Below the pieces are notes generated by a model. It saw nothing but the letters and a program-made list of their open reading frames with translations, had not been told where the DNA came from and made no database searches. From positions 1-47,776 of the IMG/VR virus record IMGVR_UViG_3300046492_000240: 47,776 bases of DNA. One strand, written 5' to 3'. The stretch comes from a virus. Position numbers and translations under genes: made by a program. Position 1 is the stretch's first letter. Each line of letters opens with the position of its first letter. Positions 30,901 through 40,800 of this stretch are shown here, one piece after another.

Positions 30901-31415
30901 TCAACTACTTCACCGGTGGGGGCGGTAACGGACTGGCGGCCGGGTCTGCTGGGGCTACGTCGTCTAATTTGGGCGCCTCCCAAGCAGGTTACTCATCTAC
31001 CTACTTTCAGCAGGCCGACGGCGGCGCCTGGCTCAACGGCATACAGATGTTCGCCAACGGCGCGGCGTTCACCAACGGCATCGTAAACACGCCAACGGCG
31101 TTCGGTATGGCTGGAGGCGGCACTGGAGTCATGGGCGAGGCCGGGCCCGAGGCGATCATGCCTTTGGTGCGATCTTCGGACGGGTCCCTAGGCGTGCGTA
31201 TGGTTGGTGGGGCTACCGCCAGCGGAACGGTAGTACAGGTCGATGCGCCGTTGTACCTCACGGTGCCGGATCGAAGTTCTGATGGGATGGAGCTGGATCC
31301 CGCTGCGCTTCAACAAAATATGCAGAAGCAAATGGTGGCCACTGCTCAAAAGGCGATTGCCGATTCCTGGCGTCCCGGCGGTACCAGCCACCGAAATAGT
31401 ATCGGGAGAGGCTGA
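27924..31415 (+). CDS. Tail tape measure protein
   Basis: 1163 residues. Long Ala/Gln/Lys-rich helices, hydrophobic segments near 65-85 and 473-497, and a C-terminal Tape_meas_lam_C domain (YADAARDVAGQTKSAFTSAF, then TTGKFSFSDFTRSILADMA, near 915-975), followed by a Gly-rich end. GTG start with GGAGG eight bases upstream. At about 1.5 A per residue it predicts a tail near 170 nm. Confidence 0.93.
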   Translation: MADSDVQGMLVRIEATTAQLRQELSRSESAVASTAQKIDRSLADVDGAFDRLNSSADKVGETVSSTFEKIGAGNIAAAGSIAGLVALTSSTIDYAREVKNLAQLSNTSVEDFQRLAYGAKSVGVEQEKLSDILKDTNDRVGEFLQRGSGEMADFFKEIAPQIGVTAGQFANLSGPQALQLYYTSLEKAGLNQQQVTTYMESMADEATALIPLLRNNGKEFQALGDQAENAGSVISEFNINRLVTAGQAISGLKATFAGVTNQITIGLLPGIEQATDSLQKMRDNGGAKQLGETISFLAENVDVLVAALGGKLAAAFAKFAIDAVTSAGVATKAMLTNIAATKASAIAKAEETAASASSAAAKLKESVAAYSAAQAIEAEAAARLASLQVAQQQIGYQARLAVGTAEETRFSAALAAIERDLAAAKAAAATASNQLAAATAASSAAMARDTAATTANAAAQTQAAAAKNVLARAGASLLSLLGGPAGIAALAIGVGVAFLTMGSHAQAARADINDLKRSVEEVRKEFNQLTRDQQQGALIRVTEQQRDSAKRASDAFGDLRTSMQRALIGPRSSETGSKQFTALADSLDKARSAGKPLSDTILQVGRQLNIPQSTLDGWVKQADSVSSLDVETKLLTDRQDLYRKQLDGSTKSTTGKTDADIAAENAAKNYQQTLDKQLNTLKDKTKLEEADRFITENKIDPQSELAQQIRETAKAVDAQKQADKDATDATQKSKEAQSKLEQQLKASADGYAKLKEQFDPIGAAADEQAKKIAELRLLYQNGKVSTEEYGQGLNWLQKQYDQAVASANGMAEALKYEADLQRQLANAQASYDQLVASVGMGSKESERAQARLALEKETNDKVLSLRTELATATTDKQQKELENQIALTQKYGALQVDAMVEGYQKVDEAQGDWRLGARSAFQDYADAARDVAGQTKSAFTSAFSSMDDAIDTFVTTGKFSFSDFTRSILADMAKIAARQASSSLLSSLFGAGLNYFTGGGGNGLAAGSAGATSSNLGASQAGYSSTYFQQADGGAWLNGIQMFANGAAFTNGIVNTPTAFGMAGGGTGVMGEAGPEAIMPLVRSSDGSLGVRMVGGATASGTVVQVDAPLYLTVPDRSSDGMELDPAALQQNMQKQMVATAQKAIADSWRPGGTSHRNSIGRG

Positions 31416-31753
31416 TGGCTATCGAGACATTCACCTGGTCGCCCGACGATGAGCCCAGCAGCGACACCACTCTCAAGACAAGGAAGTCTCAATTCGGCGA
31501 CGGATACGTTCAAGTTTCAACTGATGGACTGAACAGCGAGCAAGAGAGCTGGGATCTGACCTTTGGGGGGGTAAGCGATGAGGTCGTCCCCATTCTCGCT
31601 TTTATACGGCGGCATGGCGGTGCCAAGTCGTTTCTCTGGACCACGCCTGAGGGCGTGCTGGGGATGTACCGCTGCGAGACATTCCGGCAACAGCGTAAAC
31701 CCGGCGGGATCGTTGCGCTCACGGCAACCTTTGAAAGGGCGTATCACCCATGA
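31415..31753 (+). CDS. M: Minor tail protein M
   Basis: 112 residues, family Phage_min_tail: KTRKSQFGDGYVQVSTDGLN, then HGGAKSFLWTTPEG and a final ATFERAYHP. ATG overlaps the tape measure stop by one base (GATGG), and its own stop overlaps L (ATGA). A tail-tip hub component. Confidence 0.93.
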   Translation: MAIETFTWSPDDEPSSDTTLKTRKSQFGDGYVQVSTDGLNSEQESWDLTFGGVSDEVVPILAFIRRHGGAKSFLWTTPEGVLGMYRCETFRQQRKPGGIVALTATFERAYHP

Positions 31754-32499
31754 GCTTGATCACTGAACTGCAGCAGTTAGAGCCTGGTGCCGAAATCCTT
31801 CTTTTTGAACTGGATGGGTCTGACTACGGAGCCGATGTGCTCCGTTTCCACGGCCATGCGATCCCGTACACCGCAGCAGAGCTGCTCGCCGCTGGTGCCG
31901 ATGCCGACCAAATGCCGGCGAAATCAATCTGGTGGCAGGGAGAAGAATACGGCGCCTGGCCGATGCAGATCGACGGCATCGAGGCAAACGGCGATGGGAC
32001 CGCAGTGCGTCCCACGTTGTCAGTTGGCAACGTGAATGGCCGAATTACTGCGCTGTGCCTGGCTTTCGAGGACTTGCTTGAGTTCAAGTTGACCATGCGG
32101 CACACGTTGGCTCGCTACATCGACGCGGCCAACTTCCCCGCAGGCAATGCTGAGGCTGACCCAACTCAGGAATCCATCGAAGTCTGGTACTTGGACCAGA
32201 AGACCAACGAGGACGGCGAAACTGTTTCGTGGGAGCTCGCCAGCCCGGGTGATGTGGGTGGCGAATCGATCGGGCGCCAGATGACCACGCTATGCCATTG
32301 GTGCCTCACCGGCGGATATCGTGGGCCAAACTGCGGCTACACCGGTCCGTACGTCGACAAGGACGGTAATCCGACTGGCGACCCTGAACTCGATGAGTGC
32401 AATGGGTTGCTCACCACCGGCTGTGAACCGCGCTGGGGCGCCAACAACGAATTGCCCTTCGGCGGCTTCCCGGCTGTCTCGCTGATTGCGCGGAGTTGA
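31750..32499 (+). CDS. L: Minor tail protein L
   Basis: 249 residues. The C-terminal part carries C182, C185, C195, C217 and C225; lambda L is known to hold an iron-sulfur cluster through C-terminal cysteines, so the same is likely here. The N-terminal TELQQLEPGAEILLFELDG and middle RPTLSVGNVNG segments fit the family. Overlaps both neighbours by four bases. Confidence 0.93.
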   Translation: MSLITELQQLEPGAEILLFELDGSDYGADVLRFHGHAIPYTAAELLAAGADADQMPAKSIWWQGEEYGAWPMQIDGIEANGDGTAVRPTLSVGNVNGRITALCLAFEDLLEFKLTMRHTLARYIDAANFPAGNAEADPTQESIEVWYLDQKTNEDGETVSWELASPGDVGGESIGRQMTTLCHWCLTGGYRGPNCGYTGPYVDKDGNPTGDPELDECNGLLTTGCEPRWGANNELPFGGFPAVSLIARS

Positions 32500-33260
32500 T
32501 TATGCTCAAACACATTCTTAAAGCGGTGCAGACACATGCTACCGCAGAATATCCGCGCGAGAGCTGCGGACTGCTGATCAGCATTGGCCGCAAGCAGCAA
32601 TACATACCATGCGCCAATACCGCTACCGACCCGAACGAAGAGTTCCGGATCGCTGCCGAAGACTACGCAGCAGCGGAAGACCAAGGCGAGGTGATCGGTA
32701 TCGTTCACTCGCACCCGGACGCGACCAGCAGGCCGTCACCGCGCGATCTCGCAATGTGTGAGGCGACCGAGCTGCCTTGGCACATTCTGAGCTGGCCGGA
32801 AGGTGATCTGCGCACCATCTTGCCCACTGGTCACACACCGCTGCTAGGGCGTCCCTTCGTGCACGGCGCTTGGGACTGCTGGCAGGTTTGCGCTGACTGG
32901 TATAAGCGCGAATGGGGGCTGGAGTTCGATGCCTTCAAGCGTGAGGACGGTTGGTGGGAGCAGGCCGATGGGCCGAGTCTTTATGAACAGGCCTATGAGG
33001 CAGCGGGCTTCGAGCGTGTTGGCACGCCACGGCGCGGCGACATGGTCGTGATGGAAGTAGGGCGGACGAAGCACCCGAACCATGCCGGTATCTATCTGGG
33101 TTCTGATCCGGGGCTGCCAGGCGAGTCAGCGGCAGTGCACGGCGCTGGACCATTTCTGCTTCACCACATGTACGGCAAGCCGTCCGAGGTTATCGTCTTT
33201 GGCGGACCCTGGCATGATCGAACACGCCTGATCCTCAGGCACAAAGACGCGAAACAGTAA
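32496..33260 (+). CDS. K: Tail protein K (JAMM peptidase plus NlpC/P60)
   Basis: 254 residues, two enzymes fused. The N-terminal JAMM/MPN domain has E22 and the HSHPDATSRPSPRD zinc motif (H71, H73, D84). The C-terminal NlpC/P60 domain has C128 in GAWDCWQ and H in PNHAGIYLG (about 203). It processes tail-tip components and may cut peptidoglycan. Next in lambda would be I, but an insertion of about 900 bases follows. Confidence 0.92.
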   Translation: MIMLKHILKAVQTHATAEYPRESCGLLISIGRKQQYIPCANTATDPNEEFRIAAEDYAAAEDQGEVIGIVHSHPDATSRPSPRDLAMCEATELPWHILSWPEGDLRTILPTGHTPLLGRPFVHGAWDCWQVCADWYKREWGLEFDAFKREDGWWEQADGPSLYEQAYEAAGFERVGTPRRGDMVVMEVGRTKHPNHAGIYLGSDPGLPGESAAVHGAGPFLLHHMYGKPSEVIVFGGPWHDRTRLILRHKDAKQ

Positions 33261-33351
33261 GCGGCGAGGCCGCGGAGGTTCTAAATGAGCATCCAGACTC
33301 AAACGGTTCAGCTCGGATTTCGAGCTGGACCTGTAGCCTATTTCTCGAATC

Positions 33352-33633
33352 CTATTTGTGATGCTGAAAGCTCGCCATCACTTCAGTCACGTTTGAGAAA
33401 AATCTTTCTATCTCTCCGACGACTAATGGCTGGAGCTTGAGGGTATGGTCCGCGTGAGCCTCGGTCGCACCTTCAGGCAGGCGCCAGTTGAATTTCACGG
33501 TGTTTATGATCCCGGCTTTGGCCGGTGCCATGTTCTGCGGCTGCATGGCATACATGTTGGCATACACATCTTGGAGCAGAAGATTCAATGCGTTGATCTG
33601 CGCTTCAAGCTGGAGTTGTGACTTTTCTGACAC
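33352..33633 (-). CDS. Small antisense protein inserted between K and I
   Basis: 93 residues, starting at GTG with a perfect AGGAGG five bases upstream. N-terminal helix rich in Gln and Leu (LQLEAQINALNLLLQDVYANMYAMQ) then a WRLPEGATEAHADH segment. Not recognised. It reads against the tail operon, so it is a moron probably expressed in the lysogen. Convergent with K. Confidence 0.7.
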   Translation of the reverse strand: MSEKSQLQLEAQINALNLLLQDVYANMYAMQPQNMAPAKAGIINTVKFNWRLPEGATEAHADHTLKLQPLVVGEIERFFSNVTEVMASFQHHK

Positions 33634-33812
33634 ATCGACCTCCTAGGTCATGGTGCCCCGGTCCATGGGCTTGCACGCAAACGGACCGACGCGGCTCGTT
33701 GGAGGCGCAACGCTACTACGGGCTGTATCATTTCTGTTACTGGCCTTTTGTCCACACTGGATGGGTAGACAGGCCGGTGCTACCCTCGGCCCTTTCTCAA
33801 TGAGGGATCATC

Positions 33813-34157
33813 ATGCGAATTTTGATAGGGGCGCTGGCTGTTGCCCTGCTGGCTGGCTGCGTCGGCCCGGGCGATCTGGTGCAAAACGAGCCAAGCATCA
33901 CAGCCTCCACCAGGAAAGATCCGAAGCGTTACGCCCTTTGCGTATTCCCCAAGTGGCAGAACGCTCGAACCGATTCAACGATGTCTGAGACCGAAAACGG
34001 ATACCGACTGCTTGTAGCCAGTAACAACATGGCAGACGAGATGCTCGACATCACCAAGACCTCAACCGGTAGTTCAGTTGTTCTCCACCAGCGTATGGCT
34101 TGGTCCATGATGCCGGGACGCAGCGCGGTCGAATCGGCAGTGCGATCCTGTCTTTAA
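33813..34157 (+). CDS. Small lipoprotein inserted between K and I
   Basis: 114 residues with signal and lipobox LLAGC (C16). The mature part has LCVFPKWQN and GYRLLVASNNMADEMLDI segments and a late Cys that could pair with C43. GAGG precedes ATG by seven bases, and a terminator follows. Prophage lipoproteins of this size often block receptors against superinfecting phages; here that is inference. It shares the inserted block with the antisense gene at 33352. Confidence 0.8.
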   Translation: MRILIGALAVALLAGCVGPGDLVQNEPSITASTRKDPKRYALCVFPKWQNARTDSTMSETENGYRLLVASNNMADEMLDITKTSTGSSVVLHQRMAWSMMPGRSAVESAVRSCL

Positions 34158-34170
34158 ACGAATTTTAAAC

Positions 34171-34193
34171 AGCCGCCTCAGGGCGGTTTTTTT
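34171..34193 (+). terminator. Intrinsic terminator after the lipoprotein
   Basis: GCCGCC-TCAG-GGCGGT followed by seven T; the CCGGAG site of gene I follows at once. Confidence 0.75.
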
Positions 34194-34208
34194 ATGTCCG
34201 GAGCAAAC

Positions 34209-34793
34209 ATGGCCGCAACAGCTGCGCAGTTCGACCCAGTCACCACAATCATTCTCACCGGTCCGCTCCGAAAGAAGTTTGGGCGCATGCACCGCCGTCA
34301 GCTTGACAGCGGGCGCGCGTGGGAGGCCCTTAAAGCTTTAAATTGCACGCTTGAGGGCTTCGAGGAGGAGATTAAGCGACTCGCCAGACTAGGGATGAGG
34401 TTTGCTGTTTTCCGGAATGGGCAGAACGTTGGGGTCGACAGCTTAAATATGGGCGGCACCAGGGAAGTTAAGATCGCCCCAGTGCTTGAGGGCAGTAAGC
34501 GAGCAGGCATTCTGCAAACTGTTTTGGGTGCAGTGCTGCTTGTGGCAAGTATCTGGTTTCCTTCTTTGGCTCCTGCTGGTGTCGCTCTTGTAGCTGGCGG
34601 CGTGATCCAGATGCTTAGCCCTCAGGCATCAGGGCTTCGTCAGAGTGCCGCGCCGGAAAATCTCCCGTCCTACGCCTTCGGCTCTGCCAAGAACACTACG
34701 GCCAGCGGCAACCCGGTTCCGATCTGCATCGGCCGCCGGCGATGGGGTGGCGCGATCATTTCCGCATCGATCTACGCCGAAGACAAAACCTGA
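34209..34793 (+). CDS. I: Tail assembly protein I
   Basis: 194 residues. TTIILTGPLRKKFGRMHRRQLDSGRAWEALKAL and the later VGGTREVKIAPVLEG-like strand, a hydrophobic hairpin (about 105-135), and the PIPICIGRRRWG-like end fit the lambda I family. The ATG with GGAG five bases upstream is preferred over one at 34194, which abuts the T run. Confidence 0.88.
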   Translation: MAATAAQFDPVTTIILTGPLRKKFGRMHRRQLDSGRAWEALKALNCTLEGFEEEIKRLARLGMRFAVFRNGQNVGVDSLNMGGTREVKIAPVLEGSKRAGILQTVLGAVLLVASIWFPSLAPAGVALVAGGVIQMLSPQASGLRQSAAPENLPSYAFGSAKNTTASGNPVPICIGRRRWGGAIISASIYAEDKT

Positions 34794-34812
34794 TTCTGAA
34801 CTGGATTACCCG

Positions 34813-34834
34813 ACCGCCGACTGGCGGTTTTTTT
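34813..34834 (+). terminator. Intrinsic terminator before J
   Basis: ACCGCC-GACT-GGCGGT followed by seven T; CTGGAG of gene J follows. Confidence 0.78.
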
Positions 34835-34850
34835 ATGCCTGGAGAAAAGC

Positions 34851-37800
34851 ATGGGCGCAGTTGAACAAATCGACATCCGTGGCGCCAAGGGCGGCAGCAG
34901 CAGCCCCAAAACTCCCACCGAGGCTGCGGATAGCCTGCGCTCGACTAACCTCGCCAAACTCCTGATCGCTGTGGGCGAAGGTGAGTTCGACGGAACGCCG
35001 ACAGCTGCGAACCTCTATTTGGACAACACGCCGATCAACGATGCCAGCGGCAACGTCAATTTCCCGAACGTGAAGTGGGAATGGCGTACCGGCGCGGTGG
35101 ACCAATCCTATATTCCAGGCATCCCGTCGGTCGAGAATGAAACGACGGTGAACGTCGAGCTGCGCAGCGACACCTCTTGGGTCCGCTCACTAACCAATAC
35201 CCAGCTTTCCGCCGTACGCTTGCGTTTCGCTTGGCCAGCTCTCCAGCAGCAGGATGAAAATGGGAACGTGGGTGGCTACCGAATCGAATACGCGGTCGAT
35301 GTTGCCACGGACGGCGGCGCTTATCAGCAGGTCCTGGACGAGGCGGTCGACGGCAAGACGACCACCCGTTATGAGCGGTCGCGCCGCATCGATTTACCAG
35401 CGGCTATGTCCGGCTGGCAGATCCGCGTCCGCCGCATCACGCCAAACCAGAACACCAACAAGATCGCCGATACCATGCTGGTCGCCGGCTACACAGAAGT
35501 TATCGACGCGAAACTGCGTTACCCGAACACGGCACTCCTCTACATCGAGTTCGACGCCGAGCAGTTCACAAACATTCCGGCCGTGACGGTGGACTGCAAC
35601 GGGCGCAAATGGCAGGTTCCAAGCAACTATGACCCTGTCGCGCGCAGCTATTCAGGCGTGTGGGATGGCACCTTCAAGTCGGCGTGGACCAACAATCCCG
35701 CGTGGGCGACATTCGGGGTCTGTACGGTAGATCGTTTCGGCCTGGGTAAGCGCATCAAGCCGTTTATGGTCGACAAGTGGGAGCTTTATCGAATCGCCCA
35801 GTATTGTGATCAGTTGGTGCCGAATGGCATCGGCGGACTAGAGCCGCGCTTTCTCTGCGATATGAACCTGCAAGGTAAGGCCGAGGCCTGGACGCTGCTG
35901 CGCGACATCTCGGCGATATACCGTGGGATGACGTACTGGGCGCAAGGCCAACTTGTGATGCAGGCCGACATGCCGCGCGCGCAAGACTTCGACTACGTCT
36001 TCACGCGTGCCAATGTCATCGACGGTAAGTTTTCCTATGGCAGCGCCTCGTCGCAGACTCGCTATACCCGGGCGATCGTCAGCTACGACAATCCAGCGAA
36101 CAACTACGACACCGACGTGACGGCCTATGCCGACCCGGTCTTGCAGCGTCGGTTTGGTGACAAGCCTGTCGAAATCAGCGCCATCGGTTGCACCCGCGCG
36201 TCTGAAGCCCAGCGCCGCGGTAAGTGGGCGGTGATGAGCAACAACCAGGATCGCACCGTTACGTTCAAGACCGGGATGGAAGGTGCAATCCCCCTGCCTG
36301 GCTACATCATTCCGGTTGCGGACTCGTTGCTTGCGGGCCGAGAAATCGGCGGACGTATCTCCACTGCGGCTGGCCGAGTTGTGACACTGGATCGTGACAC
36401 TCAAGCCAAGGCCGGAGATCGGCTGATCATCAACCTGGCGAGCGGCAAGGCCGAAGGGCGCACCGTACAGTCGGTCGCTGGACGCGCGGTTACTGTGACC
36501 ACGGCCTACAGCGAAGCCCCGAGTCCGCAATTGCAGTGGGCGCTCGACGCAGATGATTTGGCGATCCCGCTTTATCGCGTGCTGAGCACCAAACGCACAA
36601 CCGATGGCGATTATGAAGTCTCGGCGCTGCAATACGAGCCGAGCAAGTTCGCTTACATCGACACCGGCGCTCGACTGGAAGAGCGGCCGATCAGCGTTAT
36701 TCCGATCACCGTCGTTCCGGCGCCTGCCAGCGTTACGCTGACTTCTAACTCGGCAATCGATCAGGGTATCGCTGTCACCACCATGACCATCACCTGGCCT
36801 GCCGTAAACGGCGCTGTCGGGTACGACGTCGAATGGCGGAAGGACAACGGTAACTGGATCAAGGTACAGCGCACTGGTAACACGAGCGTCGATATCACCG
36901 GCATCTACTCGGGCGGGTACCTGGCTCGCGTACGAGCGGTCAGCGCTTACGACATTTCGTCGATATGGCGCTCGTCGGTGCTGACCCAGTTGAACGGTAA
37001 GGAAGGCTTGCCGCCGGCGGTGACTTCGTTGACGACGGAAAGTCTGATCTTCGGTATCGGTCTGAAATGGACTTTTCCAGCTGGTGCGGAGGACACCCAG
37101 CGGACAGAAATCTGGTACAGCGAAGCGCCGCAGCTAGATAGCGCGACCAAGCTTGCCGATCTGGCCTACCCACAATCCGACTACACCATGCAGGGCCTGC
37201 GCGCGGGTCAGTCGTTCTTTTTCTGGGCGCGCCTCGTCGACCGCACCGGCAACGTCGGCCCGTGGTATCCAGAAGCTCCAACTGCCGTGAACGGCCAGGC
37301 CAGCGCCGATGCCGATGACATCCTCGACTACCTGACCGGCGAGATCACCGAAAGCCAGCTGGGTCAGGAACTGCTGGGGGAGATTGGCAAGATCGGCGGC
37401 GACGGCCCGGGTTCGGTGAACGAACGTCTTGACCAGGTGAGAACCGATCTGAGCGATCAGATCACCGACGTCAGCAACACCGTGACCGAGGTGCAGAACG
37501 AGCTGCAGGCGCAGATCGATCAGATCGCGGATCTGGCTGACTCGATGCCGTACAAGGCGGATGAGACCTACACGGCTGGGCAGGGCGTGCTCGGCGCTGA
37601 CGGGGTCATCTATCAGGCGACCCAGAACGTACCGCTCAACACGCCACCGCCGAACGCCACCTACTGGCTGAACGTTGGCCAGGCAGTGCAGACAGCAAAC
37701 GGCCTTGCCGCGCGCGTCACCACCGCTGAAACCAAGATCACCAGCATTGAGGGCGTGAACACCGCCCAGGCGAACCAGATCACCGGCCTGCAAACCTCGC

Positions 37801-40800
37801 TGGACGGCAAAGCGTCTTCGACCGCAGTTCAGAGCCTGACGACCCGTGTCACCACTGCCGAGAACACCCTCAGCAGCCAGGGCACGGCGATCACCGGCCT
37901 GAACAGCAGCCTGACGACCACCAACCAGAACGTGACCGCCGCGCAGAATGCGGCGAATGCGGCGAACACACTGGCGGGAGGAAAGGGCAAGGTCATGGTT
38001 CAGTCGGCGACGCCGGCCGCTGCCGATCAGTTGGCGCAGAACCTGTGGATCGACACCACCAACAACGCGAACACCCCAAAACGCTGGACGGGGAGCAAGT
38101 GGGACGCGGTTACAGACAAGGCGGCGACGGATGCTGCTGCGGCTGCTGCCAGCGCTCTGGCGCAGGTGGCGACCAAGGCTGAGGCTTCAACTGTCCAGGC
38201 ACTGAGCAATACCGTTACCCAGCAGGGTACCGATCTGACGGCGGCGGGAAGTGCGATCACTACGATCAACGCTTCGCTGAGTCAGATGGGGGCGGCCGGC
38301 ACAAACCTGCTGCCCGCTGAAATGTCGGTATTTGGTGTAACCCCTCCGGACATGACAGCCAACGGCGGTGCAACAAAGGTGACTACTGCTGATGCGGCAG
38401 CCTTGAAAGGCTACGCGTTGAGCACTTCGTGGAGCACTGCCACAGGCCAGGCACTTCTGTTGGCGAAGGACTTCACCCTGGCTTCCTGCAACATGTCGTT
38501 CAAGCGTCAGAAGTACATCGTTTCATTCTGGGCAAAAGCCGATGTTGCTGGGCATCAGGTGGGCTGCTACCTGCGAACCTTCCTCGCTGACAACGTGACC
38601 ACTCTGACCGGGCCAGCACCCCTGTTCACGCTGACCACGGACTGGGTTCGCTATTCCGCTGTGCTCGACATGACGTCGGCTGCCTTCACTGGTAACCGCA
38701 TGGCCATGGTGATGCAGCAGAACAGGTCGGGCGTTGCCGGGCGCACTGTCTGGTACGACCGAATCATGCTTGAATCGGTAGTAGGCAGCGTTACCGAGCC
38801 GTCGACCTTTGTGATCGGGAACAGCTTCGATCAGATCTCTGCACAAGCCTCGGCAACCTCAGCGCTGACCGCGCGAGTAACCCAGACTGAAACCGGCCTG
38901 ACGAGCGTGAGTGGTCAGCTGACGACGCTGAACAACAGCATCGGAGATATGGGCGGACAAAACCTGATCTACAACCCGTCGTTCGACAGGCAGGGATCAG
39001 GCGGCGCGAGCGGATTTGCAGATGGGTGGAGCGGGAGCGTAACGGGAGGCGCAGCCCGAACGATTTCCGTGGTTCAGTCAACGCTTGACCCTGCCGGATT
39101 GGCACAACGTTTTGACATGACTGGCCTGACGTCATCCGTCGCCAACTATGTGCAGTTGTACATGCTGTCGACAAAACTTCCCCCTTGTTCGTCCGGGCAG
39201 TCGATGACGGGATCGGTCTATTTCCGGGCAACCGCCGGGCTGCGGCTATACATGGCGCTAGAGTTTTGGGACGCAGGCGTGGCCAACCTGCTATTGAGAA
39301 CTGCCTTTGTAATCGTCAACGCCACAGGGGACTGGCAGCGCGTATCCGTTTCCGGAGTGGCTCCGGCTGGGACCGCAGGGGTCGAGATGCTGATGCGCAC
39401 CAACACCACCGGTACTCCCAGTGCTGGGTTCGTAGAGTACGACCGGGCGCAGATGCAGAGTGGATCTGTGCTTAGCGGATGGCAGGACAACAGCGGCGTG
39501 CTTGCGAGTGATCAAGCGGCAACTTCCAGTGCAGTGCAGTCGCTTCAATCAACGGTAACTCAACAAGGAACCACGCTCTCCAGCATCGGGACGCGCACCA
39601 CCACCCTGGAGAATGCGGTTAACAGCACTACCAGCGGGCTGGCGACGAAGGCGAGTGCTTCGGCCGTTGATACGTTGACCAACCGTGTGACCGCTGCCGA
39701 GGGCAACATCACCAGTACATCTGGTGCTGTAACCCAGCTGCAGAACACAGTGGGCGCTATTGGCGGATCGGGCTCAAACATCCTACCGGTAGAGTTCACA
39801 ACCTTCGGAGCTACGCTGCCAACTATGGCGGCAGGCAGCGGCGCAGTGTTGAGCGCAATCGCCCTAGCAACGTCGACAGGCGGCTACCTGGTCAAGGCCT
39901 CGGTGGCGACGTCAGCAACCGGCTACCTTTACCTTGGGTCGTCCACCACTGACTACAACCTCAGACTCAAGCCGAACGGTAAATACATCCTGTCCTTTTG
40001 GGCGTATGGATCGGTAGCGCACAGCGTCGGACTGCGCATCAAGTACGTGACATCGGCAGGCGGAACCACCGAGGTTGAAGTGGGCCAGCAAGCCATCACC
40101 ACGATACTGACGCGATACAGCGTGGCGTTCACTGCGCCTGCCGCGCTGGTTGACCGTTGCGTGATCGTGATCTTCCCCAACCGCACTGCGGCAGTGGCTG
40201 ACACGTTCTTTGACGGTTTCATGCTGGAAACCCAGATCGGCAATGCGACGGCGGCCAGTGACTTTGTACCGGGGCAGGCTGCTCGCCAGCTCTCGGCACA
40301 GGCTACCGGCCTGAGCTCGCTGACGACGACCGTTACTCAGCAGGGAAACTCTATCTCATCGCAGGCGCAGTCCATCACCGGGTTACAAACGTCGGTGGGG
40401 AACAACACGGCCCAGCTTCAGCAGCAGGCCACGACGATTGCTGACTCTGCCGGGAAGATTTCGGCCGCCTACAGCGTCCGGCTCCAACTGGCTCAGAACG
40501 GCCTTAACTACGTCGCCGGTTTCGGCATTGGTCTGGATAACAGCTCTGGTGTCCTGCAATCGCAGTTCATCGTTGCTGCTGACCGGTTTGCGGTGATTCG
40601 AGACGTCGCGGGCAACGTGTCGTCACCTTTCATCATCGAGAACGGCCAGGTGTTTATGGCTGATGCGGTGATCAAAAGGGCGACTATTGCGAACGGCATC
40701 ATCGGTCAATCGATCAGCTCGTCAACTCTGACGAATTACGGCGTGCCCGTGATGATCATCGACTACAACACCGGCGCAATTGCCATCAACAACAAGGCCA

